A stretch of 38,099 nt of DNA, from assembly GCA_005881155.1 (NCBI GenBank), contig VBHN01000184.1:1-38099 (forward strand), read 5' to 3'. The number at the start of each line of letters is the position of its first letter. Within the stretch, counting starts at the first letter, position 1. Both the position numbers and the translations under genes were made by a program. This DNA is from Chloroflexota bacterium (lineage in GTDB: Bacteria; Chloroflexota; Dormibacteria; Dormibacterales; Dormibacteraceae). The notes beneath the pieces were generated by a model. The model made no database searches and was not told the DNA's origin. It saw only the letters and a list, made by a program, of their open reading frames with translations. Below, one piece after another: positions 9,198 to 16,768 of this stretch.

Positions 9198-10300
9198 CGC
9201 CGGCGCCGGTTGGGGCGGCGCAGCCAGTAGAACAAGAAGAGCCCGCCCAGCACCAGCACGCCGACCGTGTAGGGAAGGTAGGCGAGGAGGCCGCTGCCAG
9301 CCGCCGCGCCCAGCTTCCCGGCCGGGAGCGGGGCCGGGCTGGACGCCGGGTGGGCGGCCACGACCAGCAGGTGCCCCTCGATGTGCGCGCCCGAGGTCGC
9401 CTGGCCCAGCCGGCGCACGCTGCCGCAGTTGCCGCCGGCGTCGCAGTGGATGGCGACCGTGTCGCCCCCGCCCTCGTCCGCCACCAGCAGGTCTCCATCA
9501 GCCACGCCCGCGGCCTGCAGCTGGGAGGCGGTGAGCCGGAGCAAAGTGTCCGTCCCGGCATGGGCGTTGTTGGCCGTGGCACGATCGGCCAGGTAAGCGG
9601 CTCCGCCGGCTGAGAAGCCCGGAGGGACGAAGCCGGCGGACTCGGCCCCGATGTCGCCGCCGTGGGGCAGGCCGTTTTGCGCCACCGTGAGGGTCGTGCC
9701 TTCAGCGGTGATGGCGATCAGGTTGCCGCTCAGCTCGTCGGGGGCGATGAGGTCGCCTCCATAGGCCCCGAAGGTGGGCGGCGCCACCTCCATCCCGCCC
9801 TCCATGGCGGGGGCGGAGTCGGTGACCAGGGTCGTCTTGCCCGTGCAGTCGATGGCGTCGACCACCGTCCTGCCCCGGTGCGGTCCGGTCACCAGGAGCC
9901 GGTTCCCAAAACGCCCGTAGCGGTCGAACGCGATGCCGTTCAGCGTGTCGACGCCGCTGATCGTGGTGAAGCGCCGCGAGCCGGCCGCGTCGAGGTCCAG
10001 GACGCCCGCAGGTTGGTCAGTCTTGAGCGCATAGACATGGTCGGTGGGGAAGCTGCAGTTGGCGCCGGGGACGGCCAGCCCGAAGGACGCGGCCAGGTAG
10101 TCCTCGGCGCCCGCTCGCGGCCGGTAGCCCGGCGCGAAGGCCGTCGAGCCGCCGTCTGGCGCCAGCCTCAGCACCCCAGCCGCGGTGGCGACGACCAGGG
10201 AGCCGTCGGAGAGCGGCCCGGTCACGTCGAAAACGCCCGGCAGCGGCCTCCACCGCTCCCAGCCCAGGTTGGCCGTGGCGACCGGCTGCAGCGCGAACAC
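9194..10300 (-). CDS. Exported beta-propeller-like protein with C-terminal membrane anchor; start unclear
   Basis: A 368-residue frame from GTG 10300. Repeated strand-like segments (SLVVATAAGVLRLAPDGG, NGIAFDRYGRFGNRLLVTG, LIAPDELSGNLIAITAEG) suggest a propeller of the SMP-30/NHL type. The C-terminus has an LPAGK sequence, a hydrophobic helix (YTVGVLVLGGLFLFYWL) and RRPNRRRR, a cell-wall or membrane-anchor layout. Such a protein needs a signal peptide. In-frame codons upstream of the GTG do encode a signal-like stretch (RFLAALGAAVFALQPVATA), but there is no standard start codon before the TAA at 10361. Either the GTG start is correct and export is impaired, or an upstream start was lost. Its stop overlaps the acylase stop. 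Confidence 0.6.
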   Translation of the reverse strand: MFALQPVATANLGWERWRPLPGVFDVTGPLSDGSLVVATAAGVLRLAPDGGSTAFAPGYRPRAGAEDYLAASFGLAVPGANCSFPTDHVYALKTDQPAGVLDLDAAGSRRFTTISGVDTLNGIAFDRYGRFGNRLLVTGPHRGRTVVDAIDCTGKTTLVTDSAPAMEGGMEVAPPTFGAYGGDLIAPDELSGNLIAITAEGTTLTVAQNGLPHGGDIGAESAGFVPPGFSAGGAAYLADRATANNAHAGTDTLLRLTASQLQAAGVADGDLLVADEGGGDTVAIHCDAGGNCGSVRRLGQATSGAHIEGHLLVVAAHPASSPAPLPAGKLGAAAGSGLLAYLPYTVGVLVLGGLFLFYWLRRPNRRRR

Positions 10301-10360
10301 GGCGGCGCCGAGGGCGGCTAGGAACCGGCTGGCGATGTCGCCGAATACTACGGCTGCCCG

Positions 10361-12460
10361 TTACGGCGAGGGGGCGGAGGTGGGCCTGGGGCTCGGCGAG
10401 GCGATGACACTGGGCAGCACGCTGGGCGTTGGAAGCGGGGCCGGAAGAGGCGACGGGTTCAGGGTCGGCGTCGGGGTCGGCGACGGGGAAGGCTCGAGGC
10501 CGGTGCAGGGCATGTTCTCGGTGCCCTGCAGGAAGATGTCCCGGGAGCCGTCGCAAGCCTTGCCGTCGACCAGCCCGTCCGGCCGCTTGAACCAGCCCTG
10601 GTATTCGGCCGGAAGGCCGTTGACGAAGTGCCGCATGATCGTGTCGGCCACCAGCTCACCGTAAGCGTCGATGTTGCCGCCGGGTCCGTTGGCCTGCGTG
10701 TTGCCGACCCAGGCGCCGGCCGTGATGTCCTGGCTGTAGGCGAGGATCCAGGCGTCCCGGGTGTGGTTGCTGGTGGCGCCGGTGGTGCCCGTCTTGGCGG
10801 CCATCTGCTTGTTCCAGCCGAAGTGCCACTGGTTCTGGTAGTCCTTCAGGATGTCGGTCAGCAGGTAGGCCTCGGCCGGCGTCATCACCAGCGCCTTGCC
10901 GTCCTGGGTTCCCGGCTTCGTGTCGCTGAGCACGTTGCCCTGGGAGTCGGTGATCTTGGTGATCGACATCAGCGGCTCCTTGGTGCCCTGGTTGGCGAAG
11001 GTCGCGAAGCCCTGCACGTGGTCGTAGAGGGTGACGTCGCTGCCGCCGATGGCGGTGTCCGGGACGGGGTCGAGCTTGGTGTTGATGCCGGCCGAATGGG
11101 CGAAGCTGACGACGTTGTCCAGGCCCTCCTTGACGCCCGTCTCGACCGCCGGCACGTTGCGTGAGAGGACCAGCGCCTTGCGCGCGGTCATCTTGCCCAG
11201 GAAGCGGCCGTCGAAGTCTTTAGGGCGGAAGTTGCTGGCGAACGTCTGCGGCGTGTCGTCGACGACGCTGCCGGGCGTCAGCTTGCGGTCCTTGAAGGCC
11301 GATTCGTAAACATAGAGCTTGAAGGAGGAGCCGGGCTGGCGCCTGTCGAGGACCACGTCGTACTGGCCGCCGATCTGGTCGTTGTAGTAGTCCGCTGAGC
11401 CGACCCAGGCCAGGACCTCGCCGGTCCCGGGCTTCACGGCCAGGAAGTCGGCGTTGTTGACCCCGGAGCCGGAGAGGTCCTGTACGCCCTGCTTGACCGA
11501 TTGCTCGGCCAGCGCCTGGAGGTCGAGGTCGAGGGTCGTGTAGACGTTGAACCCGCCCTGCTGGACGGCGGCGGCGCCGAAGTCCTTCTCCAGCCGGGAG
11601 ATGACGTAGTCGACGAAGTGCGGCGCCTTCGACTGGCGGGCGGCGACGTTGTAGGTCAGCTCGGATTTGATGTCCTCCTGCTCCGCCTTCTGCTCCTCGG
11701 AATGGCTCAGGGCCCCGGTCGCCTCCATGCCGTGCAGCACGTACAGCTCGCGGTCGCGGGCGAGGTCGTAGTGGAGCTGCGGGTCATAGGCGACGGGCGC
11801 CTGGATCAGGCCGGCGAGGAAGGCGGCCTGGGCCGGCGTGAGGTCCTTCGCGTCCTTGCTGAAATACGTCTCGGCCGCGGCTCCGATCCCGTACGCGTTG
11901 TGGCCGTAGTAGACCCGGTTCAAGTACATCTCGAGGACCTGGTCCTTGGAGTAGCGCGCCTCCAGCCCCTCGGCCAGGACGGCCTCCTGGATCTTGCGGA
12001 AGATCGACCGCTGGGGCGTCAGCAGCTGGATCTTGATCAGCTGCTGGGTGATGGTGCTGCCGCCCTGCTGGACGTGGCCGGAGGTCAGGTCGACGAAGGC
12101 CGCCCGCAGCGTGGCCGTCCAGTTGATCGCCCCCTCGTGGTAGAAGCTGCGATCCTCGGCGGCGATGGTGGCCGCCGGGGCCTGGCGTCCCATGTCCTTG
12201 AGCGCCAGCAGCTTGTGGTACTGGCCCTTGGGGTTGCGCTGCTCGATCTCGCGGCCCTTGCGGTCATAGACGGTGATGGTGTTGGCGAGCACGTCCTGCT
12301 TGCCGGGGTCCGGCAGGTCGCGGAGGGTCCAGGCGACGTAGCCACCGAGCAGCACCAGCAGGATCGCGCCCACCACCGTGGCGCGTCCCCACGGGGATTG
12401 GATCCACTCCCGGAAGTCGAACTTCCTCGGCCCGGCGGAAGCGCGCTGACGGATGCTCAC
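10361..12460 (-). CDS. Class A penicillin-binding protein (transglycosylase/transpeptidase), copy 2
   Basis: A 699-residue bifunctional peptidoglycan synthase. A short cytoplasmic tail and one membrane helix (about 28-48) precede a GT51 domain with EDRSFYHEGAIN, GGSTITQQLIK and KDQVLEMYLNRVYYG. The transpeptidase domain has PGSSFK (catalytic Ser), SRN and KTGTTG. The tail after about residue 645 is a Ser/Pro-rich linker (PSPSPTPTPTLNPSPL), probably spanning the wall. The GTG start overlaps the stop of the upstream paralogue in GTGA, so the two are likely translationally coupled. All catalytic motifs are intact. Confidence 0.95.
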   Translation of the reverse strand: MSIRQRASAGPRKFDFREWIQSPWGRATVVGAILLVLLGGYVAWTLRDLPDPGKQDVLANTITVYDRKGREIEQRNPKGQYHKLLALKDMGRQAPAATIAAEDRSFYHEGAINWTATLRAAFVDLTSGHVQQGGSTITQQLIKIQLLTPQRSIFRKIQEAVLAEGLEARYSKDQVLEMYLNRVYYGHNAYGIGAAAETYFSKDAKDLTPAQAAFLAGLIQAPVAYDPQLHYDLARDRELYVLHGMEATGALSHSEEQKAEQEDIKSELTYNVAARQSKAPHFVDYVISRLEKDFGAAAVQQGGFNVYTTLDLDLQALAEQSVKQGVQDLSGSGVNNADFLAVKPGTGEVLAWVGSADYYNDQIGGQYDVVLDRRQPGSSFKLYVYESAFKDRKLTPGSVVDDTPQTFASNFRPKDFDGRFLGKMTARKALVLSRNVPAVETGVKEGLDNVVSFAHSAGINTKLDPVPDTAIGGSDVTLYDHVQGFATFANQGTKEPLMSITKITDSQGNVLSDTKPGTQDGKALVMTPAEAYLLTDILKDYQNQWHFGWNKQMAAKTGTTGATSNHTRDAWILAYSQDITAGAWVGNTQANGPGGNIDAYGELVADTIMRHFVNGLPAEYQGWFKRPDGLVDGKACDGSRDIFLQGTENMPCTGLEPSPSPTPTPTLNPSPLPAPLPTPSVLPSVIASPSPRPTSAPSP

Positions 12461-14538
12461 GGCTTGCCGTGCTTCCCGCCGCCGCCACCCTCGCCGCCGC
12501 CGCCGCCGCCGGCACCGTCGCCGCCGCTGCAGGTCGGCAGGTTCTCCGTGCCGGGCAGGAGCGGGTCTCCCGTGCGCTTGGAGGCGACCAGGCCGGCGGG
12601 CTGCTGGTACCAGTCGTGGAAGCTGGACGGGAGGCCGTTGACGAATTCAGCCAGCAGCGTGTTTCCAACCGCCTCGCCGTAGGAGGTGATCGTCCCGCCC
12701 TGGCCGTTGGCGCCCGTCCGCCCGACCCAGGAGCCGATCACGACGTCGGGGTTGTAGGCCATCACCCAGGCGTCGGTGGGCTGCTGGACGGCCGCCCCCG
12801 TGGTGCCCGTCTTAGCCGCCATCTGGCGGTTCCAGGGAAAGTTCCAGACCTTCTGGTAGTCCTTCAGCATCCAGGTCATCAGGTAGGCCTGGGCGGGGGT
12901 CAGGACCTGGGTTCCGGCCGGCTGCGCGAAGTTGTTGGCCAGGATCGTGTTGCCATTGCGGTCGACGACCTTGACGACGCCGGTCAGGGGCACCTTGAGC
13001 CCGTTGTTGGCGAAGACCTGGAACCCCTGGACGTGGTCGAACATGGTGATCGAGCTGCCGCCGACGGCCGTCTGCAGGTTCGGCTCCAGCTTGTCGCGGA
13101 TGCCCATCCGGGTGGCGAGGTCGATGACCGGCCCCATCCCGACCTTGCTCGCCGTCTCGACGGCCGGGATGTTGCGCGAGCGCTGGAGCGCCGTCTTCAG
13201 GCACATCGGGCCCTGGAAGCGGTTGTCGTAGTCCATCGGCGTGTAGCCCGAGTAGTTCTGGGGCGTGTCGCTCACCTGCGTGTCGACGGTGAACTTCTGC
13301 GACATGAGCGCCGCCTCGTAGACGTAGGGCTTGAAGCTGGAGCCGGGCTGCCGGGGCGAGGTGATCACGTCGTACTGGCCGCCGATCTGGGCGCTGCCGT
13401 AGTCGGCCGAGCCGACCCAGGCCAGGATCTCGCCCGTCGAGGGCTTGGCCGCCAGCAGCATCCCGTTGTTGACGCCGCTCCTCGCCAGGGCCGACACGCC
13501 GTCGGCGACCGACCGCTCCGCGGAGCGCTGCAGCACCGGGTCGATCGTCGTGTAGACGCTGAGCCCACCCTGGTGGACGGTGGCCGCCCCCAGCTGCGAC
13601 TCCAGCTGGGCGATCAGGTAGTCGACGAAATGCGGCGCCGGCGAGTCCCGGTACGAGGTGTCCAGATGAAGCTCCTTGGCGATGGGCTCGGCCTCGGCCT
13701 GCTTCTCCTCGGAAGCGGAAATTGCCCCGGTGGAGACCATCCCGTTGAGGACGTAGAGCTGGCGCGCCCGGGCCCGGTCGAAGTGGGTGAAGGGGTCGTT
13801 CCCGGAGGGGGCCTGGAGCAGCCCGGCGAGGAAAGCGGACTGGGCGGGCGTCAGGTCGGCGGCCTTCTTGTCGGACCCGAAGTAGGTTTTTGCGGCGGAC
13901 CCCAGGCCGTAAGCGCCGTGGCCGTAGTAGACGCGGTTCAAGTAGAGCTCGAGGATCTGGTCCTTGTTGTAGCGGTGCTCGAGGCTGTAGGCCAGCAGGA
14001 CCTCCTGGACCTTGCGGGACACGGTCTTCTGGGAGCCCAGCAGCTCGATCTTGACCAGCTGCTGGGTGATCGTGCTGCCACCCTCGGCGGCCGTGCCCGA
14101 GGTCGCGTCGACGAGGATCGCGCGTGCGACCGCCGCCGGGTCCACGGCGCCGTGCCTGTAGAAATCCCGGTCCTCGGCCGCCAGCGTCGCCACCGGGCCC
14201 CAGCGGCCCATCTCGCCGAGCTTCAACGCGACGTGGTACTGCCCCTCGGGATCGCGCTCGCCGAGCACGCCGCCGTTCCGGTCGTAGACGACGATCGACT
14301 TCCCGATCAGGCTGGCATGGCCCGGGTCGGGCAGGCTTCGCATCTGCACGTCCACCCAACCGAGGGTGAGCGCCAGGAGACCGCCGATCACCACCAGGGC
14401 GATCGCCGCCGGCCACCGATCGCCGGGCACGATCCACGCCGAGGAGCCCGGCCGGGGACGTGCGAAGGGCGACCGCCTGGACATCGGCGGTGGCTGCTCG
14501 GAGCCGCCCAATTGGTGCTTGTCCCGCTTTGAATTCAC
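12457..14538 (-). CDS. Class A penicillin-binding protein (transglycosylase/transpeptidase), copy 1
   Basis: A 693-residue paralogue of the next gene with the same order: a basic N-terminus, a membrane helix (WPAAIALVVIGGLLALTL), GT51 motifs (EDRDFYRHGAVDP, GGSTITQQLVK, KDQILELYLNRVYYG), then transpeptidase motifs PGSSFK, SRN and KTGTTG. The C-terminus is a Gly-rich tail (GAGGGGGGEGGGGGKHGKP) instead of Ser/Pro. The start at GTG 14538 is the longest; ATG at the internal MSRRSPFARPRP is an alternative that keeps the helix. It is the first gene of a two-gene operon, with an imperfect palindrome 24 bp upstream. Confidence 0.95.
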   Translation of the reverse strand: MNSKRDKHQLGGSEQPPPMSRRSPFARPRPGSSAWIVPGDRWPAAIALVVIGGLLALTLGWVDVQMRSLPDPGHASLIGKSIVVYDRNGGVLGERDPEGQYHVALKLGEMGRWGPVATLAAEDRDFYRHGAVDPAAVARAILVDATSGTAAEGGSTITQQLVKIELLGSQKTVSRKVQEVLLAYSLEHRYNKDQILELYLNRVYYGHGAYGLGSAAKTYFGSDKKAADLTPAQSAFLAGLLQAPSGNDPFTHFDRARARQLYVLNGMVSTGAISASEEKQAEAEPIAKELHLDTSYRDSPAPHFVDYLIAQLESQLGAATVHQGGLSVYTTIDPVLQRSAERSVADGVSALARSGVNNGMLLAAKPSTGEILAWVGSADYGSAQIGGQYDVITSPRQPGSSFKPYVYEAALMSQKFTVDTQVSDTPQNYSGYTPMDYDNRFQGPMCLKTALQRSRNIPAVETASKVGMGPVIDLATRMGIRDKLEPNLQTAVGGSSITMFDHVQGFQVFANNGLKVPLTGVVKVVDRNGNTILANNFAQPAGTQVLTPAQAYLMTWMLKDYQKVWNFPWNRQMAAKTGTTGAAVQQPTDAWVMAYNPDVVIGSWVGRTGANGQGGTITSYGEAVGNTLLAEFVNGLPSSFHDWYQQPAGLVASKRTGDPLLPGTENLPTCSGGDGAGGGGGGEGGGGGKHGKP

Positions 14539-14561
14539 CAGGTCGATACCAATAAAACCTG

Positions 14562-14579
14562 ATAGTGCACGTGCAATAT
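14562..14579. promoter_or_regulatory. 18-bp near-perfect palindrome upstream of the PBP operon (operator candidate)
   Basis: ATAGTGCACGTGCAATAT is a palindrome with one mismatched pair out of nine. On the minus strand it contains TTGCAC, which with a 16-bp spacer to TATTGG could be a weak -35/-10 for the PBP operon. A repressor dimer bound here would cover the -35. Supported by symmetry and position only. Confidence 0.4.
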
Positions 14580-14642
14580 GTTATCCCCCAACGGAGATCA
14601 GGGCCGGAAGGTTTCGGAGCGCTCCGCGAGAATGCCAGTGCT

Positions 14643-14885
14643 GTGCCAGCGACGGCTCCCGATCCCGGCCTCTGCGCGTCCTGCAGCCACTCCCGCCAGC
14701 TCGGCGGCGCCCGTTCGACCTTCTGGCTCTGCGAGCTTTCCACGAGCGACCCGTCCTTCCCGCGCTACCCGCGCCTGCCGGTCCTCGAATGCAGGGGCTA
14801 TCGGCAAATCAGTTCGTCGGCGGGCCCAGGCCACCCTCCGGGACCGGGATCGCCTCCTGATCGCCCGGCCAGGGAGGGCTCGTGA
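14643..14885 (+). CDS. Small conserved Cys-containing protein
   Basis: About 80 residues from GTG 14643 (VPATAPDPGLCASCSHSRQL). It contains CASC, STFWLCELS, DPSFPRYPRLPV and LECRGY. I recognise this as a widespread small bacterial protein with the pattern CxxC...R..StFw.C....DP.FpkYP.lPV..C.GY; the four cysteines could bind zinc. Function is unknown. The track shows it only inside a longer ORF from 14565. Its last 77 bases overlap the end of the convergent cupin gene, where the residues (GPGHPPGPGSPPDRP) look unconserved, so the functional part probably ends near GYR. The start codon is uncertain. Confidence 0.6.
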   Translation: MPATAPDPGLCASCSHSRQLGGARSTFWLCELSTSDPSFPRYPRLPVLECRGYRQISSSAGPGHPPGPGSPPDRPAREGS

Positions 14886-15183
14886 AGCAGGCGAACTCGA
14901 GCGCCAGGCCCGGTCCGGAGGCGAACTGGAACTCCCAGCCGGTCGGGATCCGAACCGCGTCGCCGGGCCCGACCACGACGACCTCGCCGGCCCGGTCCGG
15001 CGGCCGGCGCCAGACGCGGCCCTGGCCCGCGGTGACGTACCAGATCTCCTCCACGGTCCGATGGCGAACGGGCCGGGAAACCCTGCCCGCGGCCAGCCGG
15101 ACCAGGACCAGGCTGGCGCGCTCGCCGTCGCCGATCTTGAAGTAGACCTCCGACCCGTCCGGAGCGATCGCGTCTGGCGCCAT
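14809..15183 (-). CDS. Cupin-domain protein
   Basis: A 124-residue single-domain cupin from ATG 15183. The core VRHRTVEEIWYVTAGQGRVW corresponds to cupin motif 1, and GDAVRIPTGWEFQF to motif 2. Motif 1 keeps one His and the Glu but not the classical H-x-H pair, so metal binding is doubtful. It is similar to small mannose-6-phosphate-isomerase-like cupins of unknown role. TACCAT lies 9 nt before the ATG, consistent with a near-leaderless promoter. The end overlaps the small Cys protein on the other strand. Confidence 0.82.
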   Translation of the reverse strand: MAPDAIAPDGSEVYFKIGDGERASLVLVRLAAGRVSRPVRHRTVEEIWYVTAGQGRVWRRPPDRAGEVVVVGPGDAVRIPTGWEFQFASGPGLALEFACFTSPPWPGDQEAIPVPEGGLGPPTN

Positions 15184-15204
15184 CGCGCCCGAATGGTAGC
15201 CAGC

Positions 15205-15885
15205 TCAGCTGGAGCTGTGCTGCTCGTTGCTCGGCGGCACGGGCCAGGTCTGGTCGGTGAAGACGATGAAGCGGCGAGTCGCCCAGGCACCCGCCCAGGT
15301 CGGCCAGCAAGTGGTCAGGGTCAGGTGCCGGCCCGGCCCCTGGACCAGGATCGTGCGGTCGTCGGGCTGAACGATGCGGGTGCCGGTGACGGCGTACTTG
15401 AAGGTGCCATAGCGGGTCTCGACGTCGATCTCGTCGCCTCTGGCGAGCTGCGGGAAGTCGATCCAGTAGACGTTGTGCGCGGCCACTCCGACCATCCCGG
15501 CCTGGCCCGGCCAGGGCGTCTCCGGGTAATGACCGGGGCTGCTGTAGAGGACCGTCAGGTCGACTCCTTCTTTGACGGCCGAGTAGTAGTCCAGCCGCGG
15601 CACCCGGATCGCGAAGTCGACGCCGTCGACGGGCTTCATCAGGTCGGGTGGTGGTACCGAGGAGGCCGCCGGCGGGGGCGGCGCCTGGTGGGCGAGCTGG
15701 GCGCGCCAGCCGTCGGTCAGGCGCTGCTGCTCGCGGACGCCGGCCAGCATGCCGAAGGCAAAGTAGGCGATCAGGACCAGCCCTGCGAACAGGCAGACCA
15801 AGGCGGTCAGCTGCAGCGTCCGGTCGACGAGGAGCCTGGCCTCCCGCTGCGGTCCTGCTCGGCGGGTGGGTCTCACGATCGCCAC
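15205..15885 (-). CDS. Class D/E-type sortase
   Basis: A 226-residue protein from GTG 15885, with GGGGAG 9 nt upstream as a ribosome site. A basic N-terminus and one membrane helix (about 26-46) are followed by a Pro/Ala-rich linker and the sortase barrel. The catalytic His lies in GMVGVAAHNVYWIDF, the Cys in LTLTTCWPTW, and the Arg in WATRRFIV. Sortases are extracellular transpeptidases that attach LPxTG-type proteins to the wall or polymerise pilins. No pilin gene is adjacent. The nearest possible substrate is the LPAGK-tailed protein at 9194-10300, but that motif is non-canonical. Its presence argues for a monoderm envelope. Confidence 0.9.
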   Translation of the reverse strand: MAIVRPTRRAGPQREARLLVDRTLQLTALVCLFAGLVLIAYFAFGMLAGVREQQRLTDGWRAQLAHQAPPPPAASSVPPPDLMKPVDGVDFAIRVPRLDYYSAVKEGVDLTVLYSSPGHYPETPWPGQAGMVGVAAHNVYWIDFPQLARGDEIDVETRYGTFKYAVTGTRIVQPDDRTILVQGPGRHLTLTTCWPTWAGAWATRRFIVFTDQTWPVPPSNEQHSSS

Positions 15886-15974
15886 CTGTAGGTTCTCCCC
15901 ATACCGTTGAGTGGTAGAAAAGCTGTATCGAACGCTATCATGTTTTCCAGCGGCGTGTTACGGGTATGTCATTC

Positions 15975-16000
15975 GGAACGGATCTCGACGGTATAACGTT
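15975..16000 (+). promoter_or_regulatory. Candidate ECF-sigma-type promoter for the yggT gene
   Basis: GGAAC at 15975-15979 and CGTT at 15997-16000 are separated by 17 bp, matching the GGAAC-N16/17-CGTT consensus of envelope-stress ECF sigma factors (SigE/SigW type). A TATAAC sits at 15992-15997, so a housekeeping -10 is also possible, though no good -35 matches it. It lies 44 bp upstream of the YggT start. Confidence 0.45.
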
Positions 16001-16043
16001 AAAGCGCAGTCTTCATAGCAAGACCAAGCAATTGGAGGTTTTC

Positions 16044-16502
16044 ATGGCGATGGGACCAGTCGAGGAAGAGCGCTGGGAGCGCGTCGACCGCGAACCGGTC
16101 GCGGGCGATCCCCGCGTAGATCCCGCCGTTCGCCCGCCCGTGGCGCCGGTGAACCCGGCGTCGTCCGACTACTACTCGCGCAGCACCGTGGTCCGCGGCT
16201 ATGACCCGCGCTTCGAGCGCGTGGTCTGGTTCGTGGACGCGGTGGTCTGCTCGCTGATCGCGATCCGCTTCTTCATGAAGCTGCTCGGCGCCAGCTACCA
16301 GGCCGACTTCGTCCGCTTCATCTACGGGATCACCGGGCCGCTCGTCGCCCCCTTCCGGGGGATCTTCCAGCCGAGTGGCTCCGGCAACTACGTTCTGGAG
16401 CCCGAGTCGCTGATCGCGATCGCGATCTACGTCCTGATCGGGTGGGGCCTGGTTGCTCTGATCAGGATCATGAGCACGCCCCGGAGCCGCCCGGTCGTCT
16501 AG
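16044..16502 (+). CDS. YggT-family membrane protein
   Basis: A 152-residue protein. ATG 16044 is chosen over the track start at 15966 because TTGGAGG lies 6 nt upstream. The N-terminal ~60 residues are polar and Pro/Val-rich, probably disordered. The YggT domain follows with two helices (about 61-83 and 122-143) around FIYGITGPLVAPFRGIFQ, the family's signature loop. YggT proteins are linked to cell division, chloroplast/cell shape (YlmG-like) and osmotic response. It starts downstream of an ECF-like promoter, and the neighbours are envelope genes. Confidence 0.85.
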   Translation: MAMGPVEEERWERVDREPVAGDPRVDPAVRPPVAPVNPASSDYYSRSTVVRGYDPRFERVVWFVDAVVCSLIAIRFFMKLLGASYQADFVRFIYGITGPLVAPFRGIFQPSGSGNYVLEPESLIAIAIYVLIGWGLVALIRIMSTPRSRPVV

Positions 16503-16701
16503 GTAGGGCCGCCAAGCCCAGGCTCGACGGCGCCGGAGATCGCCTCGATCTGCGGCGGTGTCAGCTTGGCGTCATTTCGGTTACATCCCGCCTATCCCTA
16601 GTTCGGAGCGCGGAGATTCCTTAACCGCCCGTTGGCGGATTGTCTGCGGGCCTTCAATCTTCCTTACCGTCTCGGTCTCTCTATTCCCGCCGTCGCTTGG
16701 C

Positions 16702-16763
16702 AGGTTCACCTCCCGACACACAGGCCGGCGCACCCTGCGCGGCCTGAATCCTGGAGGTGACCT
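16702..16763 (+). promoter_or_regulatory. Nested hairpin in the CAP-gene leader that pairs with the ribosome-binding site
   Basis: AGGTTCACCTCC (16702-16713) pairs with GGAGGTGACCT (16753-16763), giving 11 pairs with one bulged T, and the 3' arm is the Shine-Dalgarno sequence of the TTG start at 16769. Inside, AGGCC/GGCCT (16722-16726 / 16741-16745) and GCGCA/TGCGC (16728-16732 / 16736-16740) form a second stem with a bulged G and a CCC loop. It would block translation unless opened. No known riboswitch consensus was recognised in the 266-nt upstream gap. Confidence 0.6.
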
Positions 16764-16768
16764 CTCTC

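Noticed and set aside
12469-14532. A 687-aa plus-strand ORF antisense to the second PBP, and similarly long antisense ORFs (664-2571, 4647-6374, 28855-30189)
   Set aside because: They are high-GC shadows: composition is repetitive Arg/Gly/Asp/Val with no domain signatures, while the opposite strand carries complete catalytic motifs.
16619-16626. Single CCTTAACC as a PHO box upstream of the CAP gene
   Set aside because: No second copy at 11-bp spacing on either side; a single octamer is expected by chance.
16503-16701. Known riboswitch (c-di-AMP, c-di-GMP or cobalamin) in the CAP leader
   Set aside because: I could not find the conserved core sequences of these classes; only the ribosome-site hairpin is well supported.
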